Shown here in pieces: positions 1 through 8,600 of a stretch of 43,558 nt of DNA. Below the pieces are notes generated by a model. That model had not been told where the DNA came from. It did no database searches and worked only from the letters and a program-made list of their open reading frames with translations. How positions within the stretch are numbered: position 1 is the first letter of the stretch; every line of letters starts with the position of its first letter. A program made the position numbers and the translations under genes. The DNA comes from Ruminococcaceae bacterium UBA2857. GTDB lineage: Bacteria > Bacillota > Clostridia > Oscillospirales > Acutalibacteraceae. The stretch spans positions 24,723 to 68,280 of the forward strand of contig DEFH01000060.1 in NCBI GenBank assembly GCA_002350705.1, read 5' to 3'.

Positions 1-1322
1 CTCCAGATTTTTGAGGATTTTGGGAGAAATGCCGACATTGCCCAACAGGATAAAGAGGTTCAGCTTTTCATTTTCGGCAAACAGTTCTTCGTCTTTGTAA
101 AGGGAAACGGTTTTTGATTGGGAGTTGGTCTTGACGAAAATCCCCTTCAGGTCGCTTTTATCCCAGTTGAAAACGGTGTTGTCAGCAGTAATCTCTTTTT
201 TGTTTCTGTCAGTGACATTGACAGTGATGTCAATATTGCCGTCCTCCAAAGCAAGTGTCAGATGATTTTCACCGACCTCCAGATTTTTGAGGATTTTGGA
301 AGAAATATTGATTTTGCCGCCCAGCATAAAGAGTTTTAATATTTCATTCTGTGCAAACAGTTCTCCGTCTTTGTAAAGGGAAACGGTCTTGGAATCGGAA
401 TTGGTATGGACAATGATTCCCGTCAGGCTGCTTTTGTCCCAGTCAAAAACGGTTTGTTCGGCAGAGAGTTCTTTCTGATTGTCGTCAGTGACGTTGACCG
501 TAATTTGAATTTCTGCATCATCCAGGATGACTGTCAGATGATTTTCACCCACATCCAGATTTTGCAGGATTTTGGAAGAGATATTGATTTTGCCTGCCAG
601 GATAAAGAGTTTCCGTATTTCATTGTCGGCAAACAATTCCCCGTCTTTATAAAGGGAGACGGTCTTTGATTTGGAATTGGTGTTGATGATAATACCCAAC
701 AGGTCGTTTTTGTCCCAGTCAAAAACGGTTTGTTCGGCAGAAATTTCCTGTTGATTGTTGTCGGTGACATTGACAGTAATATCAATAGTGCCGTCATCCA
801 TCACCAGAGAAAGTTTATTTTCACCGTCGTCCAGTTTTCTCAGAAGAGAGGAAGAAATGCCTATTTTGCCCAGAATCGTATACAGACCGAGCTCCCGATT
901 GTCGGCAAATGTTTCGCCGTCTTTCATCAGGGAAACGGTTTTGGAGCGGGAATTGGTTTTAACGGTGATACCAAGCAGACTGCTTCTGTCCCATTCAAAG
1001 CTTGTGCAGTCAGCCGTGATTTCTCGTTGTGTATCGGAGCTTTCTTCTTCATAGGGAGAACTGCTTTCTTGGGGTTCCTGTGAGTCAGTGACATCAATTG
1101 TGATAGAAATCTCTGTATCTTTCAGAACGAATGTCAGAACATTTTTACCGACATCCAGATTTTTCAAAAATTCCTTTTGTATTTGCAGCTGTCCGTCCAT
1201 GAACGAAAGAAACGGCTTGATGAGTCGGGATGCCAGTAATATTCCGTTCTTTTTAAACGCAAAAATATCATCGGGATTCAGGTCTATGTCGATGATGATT
1301 TCGGAATCACTGTTTTTATCCC
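1..1322 (-). repeat. In-gene tandem repeat, 276-bp period
   Basis: The motif TCCCAGT(C/T), which encodes the DWD of each module on the minus strand, occurs at 161, 437, 713 and 989 (variant TCCCATTC at 989), exactly 276 bases apart. A fifth, more divergent copy is at 1319, displaced by 54 extra bases that encode a Ser/Glu linker. Copies at 161, 437 and 713 are visibly very similar, so this block is prone to copy-number change by recombination. Confidence 0.85.
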
Positions 1323-1473
1323 AGTCAAACACAGCATTGTCTTCAGTGAGTGTTTCCTGTTCTGTCACGGTGGCAGGAATATCGTTTTCTGCCGCAACGA
1401 TTAATGAAAGGCTGCCGGTTGAGCCGGTCAGTACGGCTGCCGCCAGCAGACAGCAAAAAATCTTTTTTTTCAT
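1..1473 (-). CDS. Secreted protein of tandem X2-like Ig repeats (partial, C-terminus beyond left edge)
   Basis: An open frame of 491 codons runs from an ATG at 1473 to the window edge with no stop. The start is preceded by AGGAGG seven bases upstream. The N-terminus (MKKKIFCCLLAAAVLTGSTG) is a signal peptide, so the protein is exported. It is followed by repeats of about 92 residues; each opens with a VFDWDK-like motif, continues with TNSxSKTVSLYKDGELFA, a KINISSKILKNL segment, VGENHLTL and ends in ITVNVTD. This pattern resembles the CBM_X2-type Ig-like module of secreted carbohydrate-active proteins; that family call is my recognition and is moderately secure. Copies two to five are spaced exactly 276 bases apart, while the first is more divergent and is separated by an acidic, Ser-rich linker. 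No catalytic domain is visible in the part present. Likely role: cell-surface or extracellular binding. It is divergent from the CAP-domain gene. Confidence 0.85.
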   Translation of the reverse strand, partial: MKKKIFCCLLAAAVLTGSTGSLSLIVAAENDIPATVTEQETLTEDNAVFDWDKNSDSEIIIDIDLNPDDIFAFKKNGILLASRLIKPFLSFMDGQLQIQKEFLKNLDVGKNVLTFVLKDTEISITIDVTDSQEPQESSSPYEEESSDTQREITADCTSFEWDRSSLLGITVKTNSRSKTVSLMKDGETFADNRELGLYTILGKIGISSSLLRKLDDGENKLSLVMDDGTIDITVNVTDNNQQEISAEQTVFDWDKNDLLGIIINTNSKSKTVSLYKDGELFADNEIRKLFILAGKINISSKILQNLDVGENHLTVILDDAEIQITVNVTDDNQKELSAEQTVFDWDKSSLTGIIVHTNSDSKTVSLYKDGELFAQNEILKLFMLGGKINISSKILKNLEVGENHLTLALEDGNIDITVNVTDRNKKEITADNTVFNWDKSDLKGIFVKTNSQSKTVSLYKDEELFAENEKLNLFILLGNVGISPKILKNLE

Positions 1474-1541
1474 ATGATCCTCCTGTAAGTACCGGATTGT
1501 TTGTTTCCTTTTGTCACTGACGTTTCAAAAACATCAGGTTC

Positions 1542-1570
1542 ATTATACATCATTATTTGAAATTTTACAA
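1542..1570 (-). promoter_or_regulatory. Promoter of the X2-repeat gene
   Basis: On the minus strand a -35 TTGTAA (1570-1565) and a -10 TATAAT (1547-1542) are separated by 17 bases. The leader to the ATG at 1473 is about 60 bases and holds a small hairpin (CTGATG pairing with CGTCAG). Confidence 0.7.
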
Positions 1571-1688
1571 TACCCAATGAAAGGACACAGCCGAAATCCT
1601 TTCCGACAATTTTTCCCTTTTGAAAAAAAAGTGTCCGAACAATCTGCGAACCGATGCTGTTTGAGGTGAATATTTTTATTATAAATTA

Positions 1689-1717
1689 TTGTCAAGTGCG
1701 AAAAAATGTGGTAAAAT
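1689..1717 (+). promoter_or_regulatory. Promoter of the CAP-domain gene
   Basis: TTGTCA (1689-1694) and TAAAAT (1712-1717) are separated by 17 bases. An AAAGGAG ribosome site follows at 1724-1730, ten bases before the ATG at 1741, so the leader is very short. This placement excludes the in-frame start at 1654, which lies upstream of the promoter. Confidence 0.75.
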
Positions 1718-1740
1718 TTCCTCAAAGGAGAGTGATCGTT

Positions 1741-4700
1741 ATGATTTCAAAATTCAAATGTAAGGTGCTGAGTCTCTTTATGGCAGCATTGCTGACAGTT
1801 TCACTGATGATTGTGTGGCAGCTGCCGATGCAGGCGGCTTCTCAGGCGGTCAGTGTGACGATTGCCGATGTCAAGCAAAAGTATAAGGATATGAAGAAAA
1901 TCCTGGATATGATCAATTCCGAACGTAATACATTGAACAGGGCTTCTCTGACAATGGATACCAACCTTATGAACAAAGCCTTGGTGAGAGCGGCAGAGCT
2001 TTCTGTTTATGCTTCTGTGGTACGTCCGGACGGAACCTCTTATGTGGACAATTGTTCTCAGCTTATCGGCTATAATGTACTGAGCAATGCCTCTATTGTG
2101 AACCAGTGGCAAAGCGGTTCCGACAGCAGCAGCATCTTTTATGCCTCCAATGCGAAGTCCATCGGAATCGGTGTTGTGGAAGTAGCCGGTTATAAACACG
2201 TCTGCGTGTTGATTTCCAACAATGATGCTTCTTCCGAAGTAGAGGATTCTGTTCTGTCCCAGTCCAACAAAACCATTAATCAGACGATTTCTGTTCTGCC
2301 AAGCAATATTTCCAATGTGAAGGTTGACTTTTCTGACGGACTGAGTTTGATGTGCGGTTCCAGTGTTCCCGCCTATCTGTATGTTACCAACAAGCTGTAT
2401 ACTACCGTCGGTGCGACTCTGACCGCTGACAATATGAATGTATCCATTTCTAACAAGTGCTTCACCTATACATATAATACAATTACGGCAGTTTCTCCGG
2501 GTGAAGCGACTGTGACGATTACCTGCAAGGAAAGCTCCGCTATTTCGGCGTCAGCCAAAATCAAGGCGGTTGCTTTGAGCATGGACGACTGTTTTGTGGC
2601 AGCCATTCCCGACCAGTATTATACGGGACAGGCAATTACTCCCACGATTACCGTCAAAGATGCAGACGGTGCTCTTCTGACACAGGGAACGGATTATACC
2701 GTCTCCTATTCCAATAATGTGCAAATCGGTACGGCAACTGTTACCGTTACCGGTAAAGGAAAATATGCCGGTGCTACTAAAAAGACAACATTCAATATCG
2801 TGATGAATCAGGGAAGTGCGTTTGCCATTACTGCGAAACTGTCATCCTCCTCCCTGATAGTCGGACAGTCTGCCACTGTCAGCGTGACAAATTCCGGTGG
2901 CGTCACTCCCGTAAAATATACCTATGATTATGCAGTGGCAGGTACTACTTCCTGGAAAACAATTGCTGCTGCAACAACAACTGCTTCCGCCAATTTCAAG
3001 CCGACTGCGGCTCAGAATTACAGTATCAGGGTTACAGCAGTGGACAATGCAGGTCGTACCGCTTCTCAGACACTTTCCCTGAAAGTCGAAGATAAGCTGT
3101 CAGGAACCGTCTCCTTTAACAAGGCTTCTTTTACACTTGGGGAAAAGGTTGTTATTACTGCTGCCCATGAAGGCAGTGCCTCTGTCACGTATGCTTTCTA
3201 TATCAAATCATCATCGGTTTCCTCCTGGACAACATTACAGGATTTTTCGGCAGTGGCTTATTACAACTATGTTCCGAAAACGCCCGGTGAATATGACGTG
3301 CTTGTGAAATTCAAAAGCTCCTCGGGACAGACTGCCGAGGTTTACAAGACACTGAAAGTAACGGGAACCGCTCTTTCCAATACTTCTTCTGTCAGTGGGA
3401 CTTCTGTATCATTCGGAAAATCCGTTACATTAAAGGGAAGTGCTTCAGGCGGTTCCGGCTCCTATCAGTACGGCTATTATTATAAACTGTCCGATGCAAG
3501 TACCTGGACGACTCTGAAAGGTTTCAGTACAACTTCCTCTGTGGATTTCAAACCGTCTGCGACAGGAACCTATGATGTCTGCGTGAAAGTACAGGATTCT
3601 ACAGGCAATATCGTGAAAAAATATCTGACAGTGAAATGCTCTCAGGCATTTTCCAACACATCCACCCTGTCAGCCGCAAAAATCAATCTCGGCAAAACAA
3701 TTACGGTCAATGCTTCTTCCAATGCATCAGGTACTTGTACCTATGGCGTGTGGTATCATACAAAGGGAACTGACGGCTGGTCCGTTGTTCAGAATTATGC
3801 ATCGGCTTCCAAAGTGAATATCACTCCGACAAAATCGGGCAATTTTGAAGTATGTGTCAGAGTAAAAGACAGTACAGGTGCGATTGCCGTCAAATATCTT
3901 AATTTTACCGTCAATCCCAAACTGGTCAACAGTTCCAAACTTTCTGCTTCCTCCATTAATACGGGTGCTTCTGTTACCGTTACCTGTGCAGCGTCAGGCG
4001 GTGCCGGCAGCTATACCTATCTTGTACAGTACAGAAAATCCGGAACATCTTCCTGGACCGTCAAGCAGAATTACAGCAGCAATGCTTCTGTCAGCCTGCC
4101 TTTCAGCAGTGCGGGAGCCTATGAAATCGGTGTCAATGTCAAAGATGCTCTCGGAGACGTTGTTTCCGTTACCAAAAACCTGACTGTCAAAACTCCCATT
4201 ACAGCCAAACTTACGCTTGCCAAGACCTCGATTGTCTGCGGTCAGTCCAATACAGTGACAGCCACTGCCTCAGGCGGCACGGGAGGTCTGACTTATGGTT
4301 TCTATTACAAACTTTCCGCTGCGGAACAATGGACAACCAAGCAGGATTTCAAAACCAATGCCAAAGTAGATATCAAACCTGCAAAAGCAGGCACTTATGA
4401 TGTTTGTGTGAAAGTAAAGGACAGCAGCGGTACAGTACAAAAAGTATATACTACTTTCAAAGTGACGGAAGCTGTGAAAGTTACGGGCAGCCTTTCTGCT
4501 TCCACCATCGTACAGGGACAGTCCACCACTGTTACAGCCAAGGCTTCAGCCGGAAGCGGTACGGGTTATACCTATGCCATTTATCTTAAACAGTCTACGT
4601 CATCCTCCTGGACGGAAAAACAGGATTTCAAAGCCAATGCCAGTCTTTCTCTCAAGCCTGCCAACTCCGGCACTTATGAAGTATGCGTCAAAGCCAAGGA

Positions 4701-5307
4701 CAGTATCGGCGGCATTGCCAAAGTGTATCTGACAATCACTGTCAAACCTTCTGTAAAACTGAGCATGTCAACGACAGCAGGCAGGATTGTCAAAGGTCAT
4801 GCCTTTACCGTTACGGCAAAGGCTTCTCTGGGAAGCGGTACAGGTTATACCTATGCGTGCTATCTCAGACAGGCGGGAAGTTCCAAATGGGTGACAAAAC
4901 AGGACTTCTCTTCCAATTCCACTTTCTCTGTCAAGACAGCCAATGCAGGCAAATATGAACTGTGCGTCAAAGTTAAAGACAGTATCGGCGGTATGGATAA
5001 GGCATATTTCACATTTACTGCCCAGCCTGTTGTGGAAAATACTTCTACTGTTTCCGCAACTTCCGTGAAAGTCAACGGAGTCATTACGGTTACTGCCTCC
5101 GCTCAATACGGTTGGGAAAGCTATACTTACAGCGTTTTGTATCGCAAATCGGGCAGTTCTTCTTGGAAAACCGTGCAGGACTACAACGGCAACAAGGTTG
5201 TCAAGATCATTCCCGATACAGCAGGCAGCTATGAAATCTGTGTCAAAGTCAAAGATACCCTTGGTGATATTTCCAAAAAATACTTTACCGTTACCGTTAC
5301 CAAATAA
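1741..5307 (+). CDS. Secreted CAP-domain protein with nine triple-tyrosine-like repeats
   Basis: The 1188-residue product starts at the ATG after AAAGGAG. Residues 1 to about 34 are a signal peptide (MISKFKCKVLSLFMAALLTV then a hydrophobic stretch ending in MQAAS). Residues about 40-155 resemble a CAP/SCP domain (INSERN, AAELSVYASVVRPDGTSY, then KSIGIGVVEV and HVCVLIS). The usual first cavity histidine before RPDG is replaced by Val, so the fold may be kept without the classical site. A bacterial Ig-like stretch follows, with a module around YYTGQAITPTITVKD. The rest is nine repeats of about 91 residues with YxYxxYYK, a central Trp, and YDVCVKVKDSxGxxxKxY, resembling the triple-tyrosine (Y_Y_Y) class. 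No LPXTG, SLH or dockerin is seen at the end. The adjacent amylase has the same repeats, which suggests a shared surface or polysaccharide partner. Function is inferred. Confidence 0.85.
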   Translation: MISKFKCKVLSLFMAALLTVSLMIVWQLPMQAASQAVSVTIADVKQKYKDMKKILDMINSERNTLNRASLTMDTNLMNKALVRAAELSVYASVVRPDGTSYVDNCSQLIGYNVLSNASIVNQWQSGSDSSSIFYASNAKSIGIGVVEVAGYKHVCVLISNNDASSEVEDSVLSQSNKTINQTISVLPSNISNVKVDFSDGLSLMCGSSVPAYLYVTNKLYTTVGATLTADNMNVSISNKCFTYTYNTITAVSPGEATVTITCKESSAISASAKIKAVALSMDDCFVAAIPDQYYTGQAITPTITVKDADGALLTQGTDYTVSYSNNVQIGTATVTVTGKGKYAGATKKTTFNIVMNQGSAFAITAKLSSSSLIVGQSATVSVTNSGGVTPVKYTYDYAVAGTTSWKTIAAATTTASANFKPTAAQNYSIRVTAVDNAGRTASQTLSLKVEDKLSGTVSFNKASFTLGEKVVITAAHEGSASVTYAFYIKSSSVSSWTTLQDFSAVAYYNYVPKTPGEYDVLVKFKSSSGQTAEVYKTLKVTGTALSNTSSVSGTSVSFGKSVTLKGSASGGSGSYQYGYYYKLSDASTWTTLKGFSTTSSVDFKPSATGTYDVCVKVQDSTGNIVKKYLTVKCSQAFSNTSTLSAAKINLGKTITVNASSNASGTCTYGVWYHTKGTDGWSVVQNYASASKVNITPTKSGNFEVCVRVKDSTGAIAVKYLNFTVNPKLVNSSKLSASSINTGASVTVTCAASGGAGSYTYLVQYRKSGTSSWTVKQNYSSNASVSLPFSSAGAYEIGVNVKDALGDVVSVTKNLTVKTPITAKLTLAKTSIVCGQSNTVTATASGGTGGLTYGFYYKLSAAEQWTTKQDFKTNAKVDIKPAKAGTYDVCVKVKDSSGTVQKVYTTFKVTEAVKVTGSLSASTIVQGQSTTVTAKASAGSGTGYTYAIYLKQSTSSSWTEKQDFKANASLSLKPANSGTYEVCVKAKDSIGGIAKVYLTITVKPSVKLSMSTTAGRIVKGHAFTVTAKASLGSGTGYTYACYLRQAGSSKWVTKQDFSSNSTFSVKTANAGKYELCVKVKDSIGGMDKAYFTFTAQPVVENTSTVSATSVKVNGVITVTASAQYGWESYTYSVLYRKSGSSSWKTVQDYNGNKVVKIIPDTAGSYEICVKVKDTLGDISKKYFTVTVTK
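2806..5304 (+). repeat. Nine tandem repeats of about 91 codons
   Basis: Nine consecutive modules start near residues with the pattern NTSxLSAxxIxxG and end at CVKVKDS...KKYxTVTV. They diverge more from one another than the seven in the amylase. One 26-base tract in the last module (5035-5060) is identical to a tract in the amylase gene (9442-9467). Confidence 0.8.
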
Positions 5308-5317
5308 TGAATAACAT

Positions 5318-5354
5318 GAGTTTCCCGGCCTTATGTCGGGAGACTCTTTTTTTT
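5318..5354 (+). terminator. Rho-independent terminator of the CAP-domain gene
   Basis: A 12-pair stem GAGTTTCCCGGC (5318-5329) with GTCGGGAGACTC (5335-5346), counting G-U pairs, has a five-base loop and is followed by a run of T to 5354. It lies 11 bases after the stop codon. Confidence 0.9.
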
Positions 5355-5465
5355 CGCTTCTGAAAACATCAGGTAAGTATTGACAAAAACAAGGTTTAAA
5401 ATTTGTTAAACTATACAATTTTTAAATTTAAGTATGGTGTTTTTGGATATTTTTCTGTTTTTTTA

Positions 5466-5494
5466 TTTACAAAATGTTAATTTTATTGTAATAT
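5466..5494 (+). promoter_or_regulatory. Probable amylase promoter
   Basis: TTTACA (5466-5471) and TAATAT (5489-5494) are 17 bases apart in an AT-rich stretch. A TTGACA also occurs at 5380-5385 but has no good -10 at proper spacing. The region 5355-5622 holds no gene; it contains this promoter, a palindrome at 5508-5526 and an untranslated leader of about 120 bases. Confidence 0.55.
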
Positions 5495-5507
5495 TATCTT
5501 AATGAAT

Positions 5508-5526
5508 TGTACCTGTTTCGGGTACA
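5508..5526. promoter_or_regulatory. Palindrome just downstream of the amylase promoter (candidate operator)
   Basis: TGTACC (5508-5513) and GGTACA (5521-5526) are perfect inverted arms around TGTTTCG. The site would lie at about +8 to +26 of the predicted transcript, a position typical for a repressor site. The regulator is unknown; no repressor gene is adjacent. Confidence 0.4.
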
Positions 5527-5622
5527 GCACGGATTCTTGCAGTCAAATAAAGGAGGGTGGAACGACAATTTTATTTGAGTACATATCCACACAAAAATTT
5601 TTTACAGAAAGAGGGAATTATC

Positions 5623-8600
5623 TTGGCTAAAAAACAAAAAGGTCTGTTTAAGAAGATCCTTAGCTCATTCCTTTCTGCCGCCTGCGTACTGTCAATGGGT
5701 GCGGTAGGAACAGCCATCTCTTCGACAACAGCGTCTGCGGCGATTACTCCGTCGAGCGGGGATGCGTCCACATTCTCATGGGATAATGCTACGGTTTATT
5801 TCCTGCTGATCGACCGTTTCAAAAATGGTGATACTTCAAACGACAATGCATACGGTCGTATGAAGACGGTTGCAGGCGACAGCAGAGCTACTTTCCATGG
5901 CGGTGACTTTGCAGGTATCACGGAGAAAATCAATGAAGGCTATTTCACCGACCTCGGTGTCAATGCCATCTGGCTGACCGCTCCCTACGAGCAGCTCCAC
6001 GGTTATATCCTCGGTGACAACTTCGCTCACTATTCCTATCACGGCTACTATGTGACGGACTATACAGAGCCTGATGCCAACTACGGTACAAAACAGGAAT
6101 TCCAGACACTGGTAGATACCGCTCACTCCAAGGGAATCCGTATCATTATGGATATCGTTATGAACCATGCAGGCTATAACAACATGATAGACATGAATGA
6201 ATACAATTACGGTACTCTCCTTGACGGCTGGAAATCCGTATATGATTCAGGTCAGCTTTCACAGTATCACAGTATGATAGACTATAAGAGTGATGCGGCA
6301 GCATGGGGACGCTGGTGGGGCAGCGACTGGGTACGTTCGGGCTTGCCGGGATATAACGAAAGCGGTGAAGGTCCTTCCGAAATGGTACAGTGTCTGACAG
6401 GTCTTCCGGACTTCCGTACGGAATCGTCAACACAAGTAGGCATTCCTCAGTTCCTTCAGACAAAATGGTCAAAAGAGGGTACTCTTGACGCTAAAAAAGC
6501 AAAATATGGTACATCAAATACAGTTACGGGATTCATCTCAACGTGGCTTTCAGATTGGGTAAGAACCTACGGTATAGACGGTTTCCGCTGCGATACCGCC
6601 AAACACGTCGACAAGGCTTCGTGGAAACAGCTCAAGGACAAGTGCGTTGAGGCACTCAAAGAGTGGAAACAGGCTAACCCTACAAAGAAATTGGATGATC
6701 TTGATTTCTGGATGACCGGCGAATGTTGGGACTGGAATATCGGCTACGGTAAAGACGCATACTTTACACAGGGCGGTTTTGACTCCATGATCAACTTTGA
6801 AACAACAGGTGCCGGCTTGCTTGCATCAGGCAAAATTGCCGATGTATATCAGGGCTATGCAGACAAGATTAACTCCGATCCGAGTTTCAATGTTCTTTCC
6901 TACATTTCTTCACACGACTCCACTCTTGCAAGACCGAGTGATATGTATTACATAGGTTCTGCATTCCTCCTCATGCCCGGCGGCGTACAGATTTATTACG
7001 GTGATGAATCGGCTCGTCCTCTCGTGTCGGGTATACCTTTTGACGGCAACGGCGGTGCAGGTCACTCCCTCAGAAGTGATATGAACTTCGGAGAAAATGC
7101 CGATCTTACAGCTCACTGGGGTACCGTGGGACGTTTCCGTAACAGTCACGTTGCAGTCGGTGCAGGTGCAAACATTGGACTGACAGCTTCCAGCGGTATC
7201 GCATTTGCGAGAACTTTTGACAAAAACGGTATTACTGATAAAGTAGCTGCCGTTATCAATGCAAGCGGTTCAGTTTCCATAGACGTTTCTGCTGTTTGGG
7301 GCAACGGAACAACTCTTGAAAATGCCTATGACGGTACAACGGCTGTGGTAACGGGCGGCAAAGTTACTTTCAGTGCAGGTGCTCACGGAACGATTCTTAT
7401 CCAGGAGCCCGACGGTGAAAGAGGCATGGTAACGGTTCAGCACATCAATCAGGATACAGGTGCCGTTATCAAAACAGATATGGTTTCCGGTCTGGTCGGC
7501 GAATCCTATAGTGTTTCTGCTGACGCTGAACTCACCAAAACTTATGATCTCGTGAAAACAGAGGGTAAAACTTCCGGCACTTTCTCGGCAGACGGTGCTA
7601 CTGTTAAATTCTATTATCATCTTGACACGTCAAAATTCGGTACTATCACTATTACCCATATTGACGCTGCAACAGGCGATTCTATCGCAGATTCCTCAAC
7701 TGTCACAGGCAAAGTCGGCGAAAGCTATTCCGCACAGCCTGTCGATGTAAAGAACTATGAAGTAGATCTCGCTGCTTCCACTAACACAAGCGGTACTTTC
7801 AAATCCGGCACTGATATAAAAGTTGTATTCAAGTACAACTATGTTGAACCAACAGGCTTGACTGTTCATTATTATAACAAGAGCTGGAGCAAGGTAAATA
7901 TCTATGCTTATGACAAATCCGAAACTAAACAGTATGCAGGTGCATGGCCCGGTACAGCTATGACTAATGACGGTGACGGCTGGTGGTCATACAACTTTGA
8001 AGATGTTGAAGATGCTCTCGTTATCTTTAATGACGGCAACAATCAGGAACCCGGTTATATGCAGCCCGGCTATACCGTTTCAGGCGAAGTATGGCTGAAA
8101 GACGGAGTTGCCGCTTCGGCAGGCAAGGTAAAAGTTGTCTACAAAGGTACAGACGGCAAAACTCTCGGTTCCGAAACTCTTACAGGTCTGGAGGGGGAAA
8201 CCTATACCACTTCTGCAAAGACTTTCAGCGGCTATACCATTTCCGGTACTCCTTCCAATGCATCAGGCAAATTTACTTCCGCTACTATCACAGTAACTTA
8301 TACTTATGATCCCGACCAGGTAGCTCTTGTCAACAACTCCACACTTTCTGCCGAAACCATCACTTTAGGTTCTTCCGTAACAGCGAAAGGTGCTGCATCA
8401 GGCGGTACGGGTTCTTATCAGTATCAGGTCGTTTACAAGAAAACATCCGCTGCTTCCTGGACAACGGCTCAGGGCTACAAGGCAAACGCTAACGTAACAT
8501 TTACTCCTGCTGCTGCCACTACTTACGATGTATGCATCAAGGTAAAAGACAGTGCAGGCACAGAAGAAAAGAAATTCTTTACTCTTACCGTAAAGGGTGC

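Noticed and set aside
118..1083. Several plus-strand open frames in the first kilobase
   Set aside because: They are antisense to a continuous 491-codon minus-strand frame with signal peptide, ribosome site and periodic repeats; their own repetition only mirrors those repeats.
1..1322. CRISPR array from the regular spacing at the left edge
   Set aside because: The 276-base period is codon-phased within one protein and lacks short repeats with unique spacers.
1654..1740. Longer start for the CAP-domain gene at 1654
   Set aside because: It lies upstream of the promoter (1689-1717) and the added residues spoil the signal peptide; ATG 1741 has a proper ribosome site.
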